A stretch of 64,000 nucleotides of DNA from Paraburkholderia heleia NBRC 101817 (GCF_000739775.1 NZ_BBJH01000006.1:124001-188000); one strand, 5' to 3'; shown: positions 10,099-19,279, counted from the stretch's first letter. A program made the numbers and translations. Notes: generated by a model not told the origin, from the sequence alone.

Positions 10099-10616
10099 GC
10101 GCTCACGAGTGCGTCGAGGCTGAACGACCGGTTCAAGCCGCTCGGATTTGGCAAGACCCATGTGCGTGCGCCGCCGAATCGACTGGCTTGCGAACCCCAC
10201 TCGAGATCTCGCTTGCCGGACATTTCGGCAAGCGCCATCTTGCCGAGAAAGGCGACGAACTTTGGCGCGTAGTGTCGAATCTTCAGTTCGAACTGCGCCG
10301 CAGCGGCTTGAATTTCCGCGCTCGACAATTCGTCCGCGCGCGCCGTCGCGCGCGAAACTGCCGTAGTCAGACCAAAGCCATACTGCAGCAATTCGCGGTC
10401 GTTCTCCGGCCGAAACTCTTCCTTCGTAAAGCCGGCGCGATGGAGAACTCGCCAGAACCGGTTCCCCCTGCCATCGAAGTGGTGACCCGTAGCCACCGCA
10501 CGCAAACCCGGATTGACCCCGCAAAAGAGGACCGACAAACCGGGCTCGATGATATCGGGAAGGCCTCGCGCGGAACCAGCATTCGCACACTCCAGCAGGG
10601 AACTGTTGTTACGCAC
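10056..10616 (-). CDS. mug: G/U mismatch-specific uracil-DNA glycosylase
   Basis: This 186-residue Mug/TDG-family enzyme removes uracil, or ethenocytosine, opposite guanine and starts base-excision repair. Motif 1 is GVNPG at about residue 34, where the Asn positions the water. GRGNRFWRVLHRAG follows, and motif 2 is NPSGLNRSF near residue 157. The start is a GTG at 10616 that overlaps the end of the glxA-like gene by 8 bases, suggesting translational coupling. The first 20 residues are longer than in E. coli Mug, so a start further in is possible. Confidence 0.9.
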   Translation of the reverse strand: MRNNSSLLECANAGSARGLPDIIEPGLSVLFCGVNPGLRAVATGHHFDGRGNRFWRVLHRAGFTKEEFRPENDRELLQYGFGLTTAVSRATARADELSSAEIQAAAAQFELKIRHYAPKFVAFLGKMALAEMSGKRDLEWGSQASRFGGARTWVLPNPSGLNRSFSLDALVSAYRELRVVAEVSGE

Positions 10617-11574
10617 TCGCCTCCCCGCGGAAGCGCAGGCGATACTGTTTTGGCGTCACATTCAAACGCCGCGAGAACGTCGTGCGCATATGCGTCGCGC
10701 TATGAAACCCGCATTTGAATGCGACGGTCTTGAGCGGTGCGTCCGTGTCCTCGAGCAGTTTCCTCGCCGTGTCGACACGAACTTGCTCGACGAATACGGA
10801 GGGTGTGACTTTAGCGTTCTTCGCGAATATGCGCGACAGGGTACGGCGACTCACGGCTGCCGCGCTCGCAAGCGCCTCGATCGAAAGCGTGTCGGTGATG
10901 TGTTCGCTCACGTAGCGATACACCTTGCTGAGTATCGGGTCTTCGTCCTTACCAGCGCCGATATATGGGCTGTACTGGGACTGACCGCCTTCGCGCTGGA
11001 TATACACCACCAGCCGCTTCGCAACGCGCACTGCCAGTTCGTGTCCCCAGTCTTCCGCAACGAGGGCCAGACATAAATCGATGCCCGCGGTCACGCCCGC
11101 AGATGTGAATAGCCGGCCGTCGCGAACGAAAATCCGGTCTGGCTGCACATTGGCGCGCGGAAATTCGGTAGACAGGCGACCGGCATCCGACCAATGCGTC
11201 GTCACTTCCTTCCCATCGAGCAATCCCGCATGAGCGAGCACGAATGCGCCGTTGCACACGGAGCCAAAGCGGCTCGCACTGTGAGCCTGATTTTGCAGCC
11301 ACGCCAGCAACTCGTTCGACGGATGAGCGTCGGGCAACTGCGGCCCTCCGGCTACCAGCAGCAGGTCCCATTGAACGTCTCGATCGGCATAGCCGAGCGA
11401 GACCGCCAGTTGCATGCCGTTGGAGCAGGTCACGGTGCCCGCCTCTCGCCCTACGAGCGTCACCTCGTATCGCTGATGCTCGGAAAGGAACGTGTTCGCC
11501 TCGGCAAACACATCGAGTGGGCCTGCTACATCTAGCGCCTGCGCACCATCGAATACAACAATGGCGACTTTCAT
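10609..11574 (-). CDS. GlxA-type regulator: DJ-1/PfpI domain plus AraC HTH
   Basis: This 321-residue protein joins an N-terminal DJ-1/PfpI amidase-like domain (MKVAIVVFDGAQALDVAGPL; nucleophile-elbow CNGAFVLAHAG near residue 107; TSAGVTAGIDL) to a C-terminal AraC-type double HTH (TLSIEALASAAAVSRRTLSR; CGFHSATHMRTTF). Such regulators control amine, arginine or glycine-betaine metabolism. The ATG at 11574 is used because the DJ-1 domain starts there; the frame reaches 11640. It is divergent from the E1-like dehydrogenase gene across 478 bases and is its probable regulator. It is also co-transcribed with mug. Confidence 0.9.
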   Translation of the reverse strand: MKVAIVVFDGAQALDVAGPLDVFAEANTFLSEHQRYEVTLVGREAGTVTCSNGMQLAVSLGYADRDVQWDLLLVAGGPQLPDAHPSNELLAWLQNQAHSASRFGSVCNGAFVLAHAGLLDGKEVTTHWSDAGRLSTEFPRANVQPDRIFVRDGRLFTSAGVTAGIDLCLALVAEDWGHELAVRVAKRLVVYIQREGGQSQYSPYIGAGKDEDPILSKVYRYVSEHITDTLSIEALASAAAVSRRTLSRIFAKNAKVTPSVFVEQVRVDTARKLLEDTDAPLKTVAFKCGFHSATHMRTTFSRRLNVTPKQYRLRFRGEASA

Positions 11575-12052
11575 GCCGTGACCTTCATTGGTGGTAGCTC
11601 TGCTCGTGTCATACAGCCTGCCGGCGCGAGATCGACACAAGCCCTCAACGCGCCGCGTCCCGACGACGACCGTGGCGCAGCTTACCGCATCATCGCTGCG
11701 CCGTGCCGTCTGTCCCCGGAAAAAGTATTTTGCTTTGGTGTAACAAATCTGTGGCCAAAGCCAACATGCCGTGTGTTACGGGCAAAACGGCGCGTGTGGC
11801 CCAAAACGTCCACTAATTGGCAGTCCGCGGCGCCATACGCGCATTTTCCCCACTGCCCCGCTTAACTAGACTGTGTTCACGAATGCGGCTGGGATACAAC
11901 CCGGGCGTACCGGGCAGTTTCCCGCTCAGGACAGCGATTGTGACGCGCGCTCGTCCCAGGTTAAACCGTGGGCGGACCGGAAGGCGTTATCGCCGTCACT
12001 CCACGCGTTGCGGTCGACGTTGGACCGCACACCGACCAAGGGCAGATTCATC
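11575..12052. other. Divergent promoter region, glxA-like / E1-like genes
   Basis: This 478-base stretch holds the promoters of both flanking genes. Two similar segments, GTGGCCAAAG and GTGTGGCCCAAAAC (about 11752-11806), are spaced as direct repeats and could be an AraC-type operator. No gene was seen. Confidence 0.4.
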
Positions 12053-14905
12053 ATGTTGAAAGAACGTCAGAGCTCATTCCTGTTCGGGGGCAATGCGCCG
12101 TATGTCGAAGAGCAATATGAACTTTACCTGGCCGACCCGGATTCGGTCACCAGTGAGTGGCGGGCATGGTTCGATGCATTGCGCGAGACGCCCGCAATCG
12201 ATGGCAGCGATCGCGACGACGAGCCGCACGCCCCTGTCATTTCCAGCTTTGTCGAGCTTGCGAAACGGCCGCCGCGCGTGATCAGCCAGGCCGACAACGC
12301 CCATGCCGATGACCTCGGCCTTGGCCTCGCACGCAAGCAGGTGGCGGTTCAGTCGCTCATCGCGGCGTACCGGATGATCGGCACGCGCACCGCCGATCTC
12401 GATCCGCTGAGATGGACGCCGCCGCGCGCCTACGCGGAATTGACCCCGGCTTACTACGGCTTGTCGGCCGCCGACATGTCGACGAGGTTCAGCACCGCCG
12501 ACACCTTCCTCTTCGACGACGACGCTACGCTGCAAGAACTCGTCACGGCGCTGGAGCAAACATACACGGGCACGCTCGGCGCGGAGTTCATGCACCTGAC
12601 CGACGCAGAGCAGCGGCGCTGGTGGCAAATGCAGCTCGAATCCACGCGAGCCATGCCGTCGCTGCAGGCCACGGAAAAACGCAGGCTCCTGGAGCGCTTG
12701 ACCGCAGCAGAAGGCCTCGAAAAATACCTTCACGCGCGCTATGTCGGGCAAAAGCGCTTCTCGCTCGAAGGCGGGGAATCGTTGATCGCGCTGCTCGACG
12801 AAATCGTCCGCTATGGCGCTTCGAAAAAGGTGCGCGCGGTGGTCATGGGCATGGCGCACCGCGGCCGCCTGAACGTTCTGGTGAATATCGCCGGCAAGCC
12901 GTTGCGCGCGCTGTTCGCCGAGTTCGATGGGAAGGATCCCGAAGGCCTTCCCGCTGGCGACGTGAAATACCACAAAGGCTTCACGAGTTCGGTCGACACC
13001 CCCAACGGGCGGGTCGAGGTGTTGCTCGCGTTCAATCCTTCGCATCTGGAAATCGTCAACCCGGTTGTGCAAGGCATGGCGCGCGCCAAGGGCGACCTGC
13101 TGGGCAGCACCGGCGGCGTCGAGGTTCTACCGGTCGAAATTCACGGCGACGCGGCGATGTCCGGGCAAGGTGTCGTGATGGAAACCTTGAGCCTCTCCTA
13201 CACGCGCGGGCACGGCACGGGCGGCACCGTTCACATCGTCGTCAACAATCAGATCGGGTTCACGACTTCCGATCCACGCGACACGCGTTCGTCGTTCTAT
13301 ACCACCGACGTCGCGAAGATGATTGAGGCGCCCGTCCTGCACGTGAACGGCGACGACCCGGAAGCCGTTGCGATGGCAGTGCGCCTTGCCCTCGACTATC
13401 GCACCGCCTTCAAACGAAGCGTGGTCATCGATCTCGTCTGCTTCCGCAAATATGGGCACCAGGAACAGGACACGCCGGGCATCACGCAGCCGCTCATGTA
13501 TCGCTCGATCGCAAGCCATCCCGGCGTGCGGGCGATCTATGCCCAGAAGCTGATTCAGCAAGGTGTGTTGACAGCCGAAGAAGCGGATGCCTACGTCGGC
13601 GCGCGCCGCGACCTTCTCAAGCGCGCGAATGAAATCGAAGGCTCGGCCGCCTCTTCTCCACACCAGAACGGCGGCGACGGTTACTTGCCGACCGGAACGG
13701 CAAACCCGGCTTCCGACGCCGCGCCTTCGGCCGAAACGCTGCGCGGCCTCGCGCATCAGATTTCCAGCGTCCCCGAGGGGCTTGTGCTGCACCCGCTCGT
13801 CAAGAAGATGATGAGCGGGCGCCAGGAAATGGCCTCCGGAAAGCGGCCGCTCGATTGGGGCATGGGCGAACATCTGGCGTTCGCTTCGCTGATCGACGCA
13901 GGGGTGAGCGTGCGGCTGAGCGGGCAGGATAGCGCGCGCGGGACGTTCAATCATCGCCACGCCGTCTTGCACGATCAGACACGCGAGCATCGACCGGATG
14001 GCGTTTATATTCCGCTCGACCACATCGGCGAAGCGAGCAACAAAGCGCAGGGCCGGTTCAGCGTCACGAACTCCATCCTCTCCGAGGCGGCTGTGCTCGC
14101 CTTCGAGTACGGCTATACGACGGTGAACCGCGACGCGCTGGTGATCTGGGAAGCGCAATTCGGCGACTTTGCAAACGGCGCGCAAGTAGTGATCGACCAG
14201 TTCATCGCCGCAGCCGCAGCGAAGTGGGGCCAACGCAGCGGCCTGACGCTGTTCCTCCCCCACGGCCAGGAAGGCGCGGGACCCGAACACGCTTCGGCGC
14301 GTCTCGAACGCTACCTGCAACTAAGCGCGCAGGACAACATGCGCATCACCCAGCCAACCACGCCCGCGCAGCTATTTCATTTGCTGCGGATGCAGGCGCT
14401 CGCTGCCGATCGCCGTCCACTTGTTGTCATGACGCCAAAGTCGCTGTTGCGGCACGCGGAAGCGGTCAGCACGTTCGAGGAGTTGAGCGAGGGGCAGTTC
14501 CACGAAGTTCTGCCGGACGCTCAGATCGAGAGTTGGCAGACGTCCAGCGTCGAGCGCGCTATCGTGGCTACGGGCAAGGTGTACTTCGAATTGCTCGAGC
14601 ATCGCCGCGCGGGCGCGACCGACACACCGATCATCCGTGTCGAGCAACTCTATCCGTTTCCTGCGAGACAGTTGGCCGCCGAACTAGCGCGCTATCCCAA
14701 CCTGAAGACCGTAGTGTGGTGTCAGGAGGAGTCGCGCAATCAGGGGGCGTGGAGCTTTGTCGAGCCGCTGCTGCGCGACATGCTGCCTGCCGGCGCCAAG
14801 CTACTGTACGCCGGCCCTGAAGCCGGCGCTTCGACAGCGCCAGGCTACCACTCGGTGCATGTGGCAAGGCAATCTGCGCTGGTTGAGCAGGCATTCACGG
14901 GGTAA
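12053..14905 (+). CDS. sucA: 2-oxoglutarate dehydrogenase E1-like protein (stand-alone)
   Basis: This 950-residue thiamine-diphosphate enzyme matches SucA/OdhA through its whole length. The N-terminal E2-docking-like helix is SSFLFGGNAPYVEEQYELYL. Active-site blocks are GMAHRGRLNVLVNIAGKP, FNPSHLEIVNPVVQGMARAK, GDAAMSGQGVVMETL and RGTFNHRHAVLHDQ. The ATG at 12053 is preceded by AAGGGCAG; the frame is open from 11873. In E. coli and most Burkholderiales sucA lies with sucB (E2) and lpd (E3); here it does not, and the neighbours are a GlxA regulator, a DJ-1 protein and an ArsR regulator. It is probably a second E1 paralogue that acts with E2/E3 encoded elsewhere or as a 2-oxo acid decarboxylase or carboligase. 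The last point is inference. Confidence 0.88.
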   Translation: MLKERQSSFLFGGNAPYVEEQYELYLADPDSVTSEWRAWFDALRETPAIDGSDRDDEPHAPVISSFVELAKRPPRVISQADNAHADDLGLGLARKQVAVQSLIAAYRMIGTRTADLDPLRWTPPRAYAELTPAYYGLSAADMSTRFSTADTFLFDDDATLQELVTALEQTYTGTLGAEFMHLTDAEQRRWWQMQLESTRAMPSLQATEKRRLLERLTAAEGLEKYLHARYVGQKRFSLEGGESLIALLDEIVRYGASKKVRAVVMGMAHRGRLNVLVNIAGKPLRALFAEFDGKDPEGLPAGDVKYHKGFTSSVDTPNGRVEVLLAFNPSHLEIVNPVVQGMARAKGDLLGSTGGVEVLPVEIHGDAAMSGQGVVMETLSLSYTRGHGTGGTVHIVVNNQIGFTTSDPRDTRSSFYTTDVAKMIEAPVLHVNGDDPEAVAMAVRLALDYRTAFKRSVVIDLVCFRKYGHQEQDTPGITQPLMYRSIASHPGVRAIYAQKLIQQGVLTAEEADAYVGARRDLLKRANEIEGSAASSPHQNGGDGYLPTGTANPASDAAPSAETLRGLAHQISSVPEGLVLHPLVKKMMSGRQEMASGKRPLDWGMGEHLAFASLIDAGVSVRLSGQDSARGTFNHRHAVLHDQTREHRPDGVYIPLDHIGEASNKAQGRFSVTNSILSEAAVLAFEYGYTTVNRDALVIWEAQFGDFANGAQVVIDQFIAAAAAKWGQRSGLTLFLPHGQEGAGPEHASARLERYLQLSAQDNMRITQPTTPAQLFHLLRMQALAADRRPLVVMTPKSLLRHAEAVSTFEELSEGQFHEVLPDAQIESWQTSSVERAIVATGKVYFELLEHRRAGATDTPIIRVEQLYPFPARQLAAELARYPNLKTVVWCQEESRNQGAWSFVEPLLRDMLPAGAKLLYAGPEAGASTAPGYHSVHVARQSALVEQAFTG

Positions 14906-14911
14906 CGGCGC

Positions 14912-15490
14912 ATGCGTGTCGCGATGATGCTCTACGCGGGTTTTCAACTGCTCGAGGTGAGCGGCCCGATGGATGTGTTTCATGAAGCGAATCGCCTGTA
15001 CGGTGGAGCGTTTTATGAACCGCACCTCGTCGGGACCTCACCTGGGTCCGTTGTGTCTTCCAACGGCACGGCGGTGGGTACGACGGAATGCTTGTTCGAA
15101 ACGAGCGCGCCGTTCGATGTCGTCGTGGTGCCCGGGTCCCCGGTCGTCAGTTCGGCGCGCGAGCATCGCGAACTCGTAGCATGGCTTGGCGACACGGGGC
15201 CCAGCACGCGAAGGCTCGCCTGCATTTCCAACGGTGCATTTCTGCTGGCGCGCGCTGGCCTCGCCAACCGTCGCTGGCTCACCACACATTGGCGTGATGC
15301 TCATCGCCTGGCGGTCGAACACCCGTTGGTGCACGTCATGTCCAATCCTGGCTGCCTGAAGGACGGCAACCTCTATTCGTCGGGCGGCACAAGTGCCGGC
15401 ATCCATTTGGCGCTCTCGCTCGTGCGGGAAGACCTTGGAGAAAGTGCCGTGGGGACCATCGCAAGAATATTGCTGATGCAGCCGCATTGA
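14912..15490 (+). CDS. DJ-1/PfpI family protein (GlxA amidase-like domain, no HTH)
   Basis: This 192-residue single-domain protein starts MRVAMMLYAGFQLLEVSGPM and has the elbow CISNGAFLLARAG near residue 103 (Cys followed by Ile-Ser-Asn, a variant of the CxGAF form) and SSGGTSAGIHLALSLVRED at the end of the domain. It equals the N-terminal half of GlxA-type regulators but lacks the AraC HTH. It starts 6 bases after the E1-like gene, so the two are co-transcribed. A similar but complete GlxA-type regulator is divergent on the other side of the E1 gene. It may be a ligand-binding or isonitrile-hydratase-like enzyme; the function is unknown. Confidence 0.82.
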   Translation: MRVAMMLYAGFQLLEVSGPMDVFHEANRLYGGAFYEPHLVGTSPGSVVSSNGTAVGTTECLFETSAPFDVVVVPGSPVVSSAREHRELVAWLGDTGPSTRRLACISNGAFLLARAGLANRRWLTTHWRDAHRLAVEHPLVHVMSNPGCLKDGNLYSSGGTSAGIHLALSLVREDLGESAVGTIARILLMQPH

Positions 15491-15520
15491 ATGCTGTGAG
15501 GCATGCGTGCAAGGAACGTC

Positions 15521-15820
15521 ATGATAGACATGAATCTGATTCACAAGGCCCTCGCCAATCCCCATCGGCGCGACATCCTGGCGTGGTTGAGGGTTCCGTC
15601 CGACGCCTTTCCGGAGGGCTATATCGATTTCGGCCGCGGCGTGCCCGCACACGTAATACAGACACGCAGCGGGCTCTCGCAATCGACCGTATCGGCGCAT
15701 ATTGCGGTGCTAGTAGAAGCGGGACTTCTCCTTTCGACACGAGTCGGACAATGGATGTTTCTTTCACGCAATGAAGACGTGATTCGTACGTTTGCCGAAC
15801 AGATTAGCCTGCATTTATAG
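15521..15820 (+). CDS. ArsR-family winged-helix regulator
   Basis: This 99-residue protein has the ArsR layout: LIHKALANPHRRDILAWL at the start, a recognition helix in QTRSGLSQSTVSAHIAVLVE and a wing in GLLLSTRVGQWMFLSRN. No CxC metal-binding pair is present on the recognition helix, so it is unlikely to be a classic metal sensor. The ATG at 15521 is preceded by AAGGA at a 5-base spacing; the ATG at 15503 is a less likely start. It follows the DJ-1 gene by 30 bases in the same direction and may be the third cistron of the E1-like operon. Confidence 0.85.
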   Translation: MIDMNLIHKALANPHRRDILAWLRVPSDAFPEGYIDFGRGVPAHVIQTRSGLSQSTVSAHIAVLVEAGLLLSTRVGQWMFLSRNEDVIRTFAEQISLHL

Positions 15821-15882
15821 GAGAAGCTGGCGGCACGCGAACCTCGCTGCGCGGAAGCACATAGCCGGGCCGCCAGCCAACT

Positions 15883-17178
15883 CTAGCCCGCATTACCCTT
15901 GTGATCGCGCGCTGCCACACGTTGCGGCGAGGGTTGCGATGCAGTCGTGGGCGCGGCCATTTCGTTTTGCTTGATGATCTTTTCTATCTCGCCGCTTGCC
16001 TGCACATCGTACTGCGCGAAGACGTCCGTGCGATAGCGCGTATTTTGCGCCGCGCCGAGCCGCGAGCCGGAGTCGTCACGTGTATCCGCGTCCACCGTCA
16101 TCGAAAGGCCGATGCGCAACGGACGCGCCGCGAGTTCGCGCGGATCGAGCTCGATGCGCACAGGCAAGCGCTGCACGATCTTGATCCAGTTGCCTGTTGC
16201 GTTCTGCGCCGGCAGCGTCGCGAATGCGCTACCCGTACCCGCCGAGAAGCCTTCGATACGGCCGTGGTACTTCACGCCCGAGCCATAGACATCCGCAGTG
16301 AGCGTCACCGGCTGGCCAATGCGCATGTGCTTGAGTTGCACTTCCTTGAAGTTCGCGTCCACCCACACACCGTTGAGCGGCACGATCGCCATGAGCGGCG
16401 TGCCGGGTGACACGCGCTCGCCAACCTGCACCTGACGCTGCGCCACGTAGCCTGTCACCGGCGCCGGCAAGGTATCGCGCGCATACGCGAGCCACGCAGC
16501 GCGCACTTTCGAGGCGGCCGCCTGCACGTCCGGATGCTGTTCGACCGACGTGCGATCGGTCAGCGCATGATTGGCCGCACCCTGCTGGCGTGCTGCGTCG
16601 AGCGCGGCCTGGGCGGCCTGTACGGCATCGCGCGCGTGGGCGATATCCTCGGCGGAAACGGCGCCCGAGTCCGCGACGGCGAGGCGCCGCCGCAGATCGT
16701 CACTGGCACGCGCAAGGTCCGATTCGCGCTGCGCCACGTTGGCCGCATAGAAGTCGTTGTTTACATACAGCCCGCTCACACGGCGCACGGTCTGGCCAAG
16801 CGACGCTTCGGCATCGGCGAGCGCGATTCTCGCGTCCGCCGGGTCCAGTGTCACGACGGGGTCCCCCTCCTTCACGATCTGCGTGTCGTCGGCATTGACG
16901 GCGACGACCGTGCCCGTGATCTGCGGCGTGAGCTGCACGAGATTGCCGCTCACATAGGCGTCGTCGGTCGATTCGTGAAAGCGGCCTTCCGTGAAGTAGT
17001 ACGCGCCATACGCTGCGCCCGCAATCATGGTGACTGTGCCGAGCAACGCGATCAGGCGCTTGCGGCGTCCCGGCGCCGTCGGCTGCCTGTCGTCGTGCGC
17101 CGGGACCGCTTGCGCGCCGCCTTTCTTTTCGTCGACTTGATCGCCCCCCTCGCGGTCGGTCGTGATCGTTTCGCTCAT
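15883..17178 (-). CDS. emrA: HlyD/EmrA-family periplasmic adaptor of second efflux operon
   Basis: This 431-residue membrane-fusion protein has a charged cytoplasmic N-terminus, one membrane segment (about residues 43-62), and ESTDDAYVSGNLVQLTPQI opening the lipoyl domain. A long helical hairpin follows, then LPAPVTGYVAQRQVQVGERV and NATGNWIKIVQRLPVRIELD. These are close to E. coli EmrA. The ATG at 17178 has AGGAG just upstream; the frame is open to 17346. It is the last gene of the operon marR-MFS-marR-channel-adaptor, 34 bases after the channel gene. A C-terminal extension of about 60 residues rich in Gln, Ala and Pro goes beyond the usual EmrA end. Confidence 0.93.
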   Translation of the reverse strand: MSETITTDREGGDQVDEKKGGAQAVPAHDDRQPTAPGRRKRLIALLGTVTMIAGAAYGAYYFTEGRFHESTDDAYVSGNLVQLTPQITGTVVAVNADDTQIVKEGDPVVTLDPADARIALADAEASLGQTVRRVSGLYVNNDFYAANVAQRESDLARASDDLRRRLAVADSGAVSAEDIAHARDAVQAAQAALDAARQQGAANHALTDRTSVEQHPDVQAAASKVRAAWLAYARDTLPAPVTGYVAQRQVQVGERVSPGTPLMAIVPLNGVWVDANFKEVQLKHMRIGQPVTLTADVYGSGVKYHGRIEGFSAGTGSAFATLPAQNATGNWIKIVQRLPVRIELDPRELAARPLRIGLSMTVDADTRDDSGSRLGAAQNTRYRTDVFAQYDVQASGEIEKIIKQNEMAAPTTASQPSPQRVAARDHKGNAG

Positions 17179-17212
17179 TTCAGTTCTCCTGACGGGTTTG
17201 CAAACATGCCGT

Positions 17213-18736
17213 TCAACGTGCGGCGGCAATAATGGAATTGGCTCGAGGGCTGGACTGGACAGCAACGTCCGCATGGTGGCCGGCATCGGCTGAGCTGTCG
17301 ACATAGCCCCCACCCAGATCCGAAGCCAGCGCGATCTGCTGGTCACGGCGATCCATCTTCAGATTGGCGACGGTTTCGTCGGCGTTCAGTGCCGTGACAT
17401 CGGCATTGAGCACGGTGAGCTGATTGGTCAGCCCGCCCTTGTATTGTGTGATCGCGAGCTGGTCGGCGTCGCGCGCCGCCTGCTGCGCGGTTTGAACGTC
17501 GACCAGTTGCGCGTCGCTCGAACGGATCTGTGCGAGCTGCGTGGCCACGCCGCTGAGCGCAGCAATGAGCGTCTGGTCGTAGGCGGCCACCGCATAGTCG
17601 AACTCGGCGTAGCGGCCCTTCAACTGCGCACGCAGTTCGCCGCCGTCGAAGATCGGCAGATGGATCGCAGGGCCCGCCGAGACCGTGCGGCTCGCGGCGG
17701 TCAGGAAGCGGCCGAAGCCGAACGCGTCGAGACCAATGGCGGCGCTCAGATTGATGTCCGGATAGAACTCGGCCTTCGCCTCCTTCACCTCGTGCGTGAT
17801 CGCGTCCACGCGCCAGCGCGCCGCGACGATATCGGGGCGACGGCTCACGAGATCGGCAGGCAGGTTGTCAGGCAAACGCACCTCGTCGCCCACGCCGAGC
17901 GTAGGCCGCGCGATCGCGAGTCCGCGGTCGGGGCCCTTGCCCATCAGCGCGGCCAACTGGTAGCGCGTGGTCAGAATGCTGCCATCGAGCGCGCTCACCC
18001 GCGAGCGGCTCGTCGCCAGATTCGCCTGCGCGGTCTTGCGTTCCACTTGCGTATCGAGGCCCGTGGCAATGCGGCCCGCCGTGATCCGGTCGATCTGCTC
18101 GCGGCGCGTGACTTCTTCCTGCGCGATGTCGCGCAATGCGTAGAGCCGCGCCAGCTGGTTGTAGGTGCGCGCGATCGAGGCATCCAGCGTGAGCTTGACC
18201 ATTTCCTCGTCGGCCTCGCTCGCGGCGGTTTCCGAAACGGCGGCGCGCAGCGCCTCACGGTTCTTGCCCCACAGGTCGAGATCGTAGGAAGCGGTGAGCA
18301 GCCCCTTGTTTTCGGTCTGCCACGAGCCGGCGTACGGCGGCGGAATCAGCGCCGTGCTGCTGTACTGCTGGCGCGTGAGCGTGTAGCTCGCGTCGACGCG
18401 CGGCAGCGTGCCCGCCTTCGCGGTTTCGCTATAGGCTTGTGCCTGCGCCACACGCGCCTTGGCCTGCTCGACCGTCGGACTGCCCTGCAGCGCTTCGTCA
18501 ATCAGCGCCTTGAGCTGCGCGTCGCCGAACTGGTCGACCCAATCGGCGGACGGCCAGCGGCCCTGCTCTTGCGGCAGGCTCTGCGCCGTCTCGAACTGTT
18601 GCGGCTGGGCCACCTGCTTGTCGCTGTGGATGCCCGCATAGTTGGCACAAGCCGCCAGCGTGGCCATTGCGATCGTCGATACACCCAGCTTCAGCGTACG
18701 GGCACCGATGCTTGCTTTAGAAGTCTGCGATTTCAT
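17213..18736 (-). CDS. Outer-membrane efflux lipoprotein, NodT family, second operon
   Basis: This 507-residue channel subunit has an N-terminal signal ending in lipobox TLAAC, with Cys near residue 30, then NYAGIHSDKQVAQPQQF. The duct region has YDLDLWGKNREALRAAV and DLVSRRPDIVAARWRVD. It should work with the EmrA-like adaptor encoded 34 bases downstream and the DHA2 exporter encoded upstream. The start at 18736 lacks a good ribosome site; the bases just upstream form a degenerate copy of the operator motif seen elsewhere in this operon, so the regulator may bind across the start. The frame extends to 18787. Confidence 0.9.
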   Translation of the reverse strand: MKSQTSKASIGARTLKLGVSTIAMATLAACANYAGIHSDKQVAQPQQFETAQSLPQEQGRWPSADWVDQFGDAQLKALIDEALQGSPTVEQAKARVAQAQAYSETAKAGTLPRVDASYTLTRQQYSSTALIPPPYAGSWQTENKGLLTASYDLDLWGKNREALRAAVSETAASEADEEMVKLTLDASIARTYNQLARLYALRDIAQEEVTRREQIDRITAGRIATGLDTQVERKTAQANLATSRSRVSALDGSILTTRYQLAALMGKGPDRGLAIARPTLGVGDEVRLPDNLPADLVSRRPDIVAARWRVDAITHEVKEAKAEFYPDINLSAAIGLDAFGFGRFLTAASRTVSAGPAIHLPIFDGGELRAQLKGRYAEFDYAVAAYDQTLIAALSGVATQLAQIRSSDAQLVDVQTAQQAARDADQLAITQYKGGLTNQLTVLNADVTALNADETVANLKMDRRDQQIALASDLGGGYVDSSADAGHHADVAVQSSPRANSIIAAAR

Positions 18737-18755
18737 TTTCTGACAAATCAGATTA
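18736..18755. promoter_or_regulatory. Degenerate MarR-type operator over channel-gene start
   Basis: TTTTCTG-ACAAAT-CAGATTA has the same 7-6-7 geometry as the perfect site at 19257-19276, with the core TCTG-N6-CAGA intact. It abuts the ATG of the outer-membrane channel gene. Confidence 0.45.
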
Positions 18756-18790
18756 ATGGTCAAAAAAACGCGGCACCGCGGCCGCACCGT

Positions 18791-19228
18791 TCAGTCGTCT
18801 GTGAACTTGCGAAGCAGCCGGTTCAGTTCCGCAAACTCCGCCTTGGTGAATCTGCGCAGGCGTGCGTTCAACACGTGCGGTGCGACTTCGGGAATCTGTT
18901 TCGCTGTTTCCAGTCCCTTTGCGGTGAGATGCAAATTGACCACACGACGGTCGTCTGCGTCGCGGGAACGCTTCAGCAGCCCCTTCGTTTCCAGCTTGTC
19001 CAGCATCCGCGTCATGAGGCCCGTATCGATCCCGAGCAGTTTCGATAGTTCGAACGGCGTGGTCGCCACACCCTGCTTCAGCGAAAGCAGAATGCCCATT
19101 TGCTGGCCCGTGATGTCGAGGTCCTTGAGCGCCGCGTCCATCTCCGAGACGACCAGATTGCGCGCCTTGACGATCCTGAAACCGACACTTTCCGTGAGCA
19201 TGAAATTTCCCGTGGTGTAGTGGTCCAT
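18791..19228 (-). CDS. MarR-family transcriptional regulator (proximal)
   Basis: This 145-residue winged-helix repressor has LDITGQQMGILLSLKQG, the recognition helix in KLLGIDTGLMTRMLDKLETK and the wing RSRDADDRRVVNLHLTAKG. These are standard MarR blocks. The ATG at 19228 has GGAGG upstream. A perfect 10-bp-arm palindrome sits 26-51 bases upstream of the start, which argues for autoregulation. It lies between the MFS gene and the channel gene of the efflux operon, an unusual place for a regulator, since a second marR begins the same operon. Confidence 0.92.
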   Translation of the reverse strand: MDHYTTGNFMLTESVGFRIVKARNLVVSEMDAALKDLDITGQQMGILLSLKQGVATTPFELSKLLGIDTGLMTRMLDKLETKGLLKRSRDADDRRVVNLHLTAKGLETAKQIPEVAPHVLNARLRRFTKAEFAELNRLLRKFTDD

Positions 19229-19253
19229 CGCGACATCCTCCGTGTTGAAAATC

Positions 19254-19279
19254 ACAATATCTGCATTATCAGATATTGT
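19254..19279. promoter_or_regulatory. Perfect MarR-type operator palindrome
   Basis: Arms ACAATATCTG and CAGATATTGT are exact reverse complements around CATTAT. It lies just upstream of the proximal marR gene. Its central 7-6-7 unit ATATCTG-N6-CAGATAT recurs in weaker form at three other places in the operon. Confidence 0.75.

Noticed and set aside
12074..14320. Long minus-strand ORFs opposite the E1-like gene (332 and 397 aa)
   Set aside because: They are mirror frames of a high-GC gene, with Arg/His-rich products and no domain.
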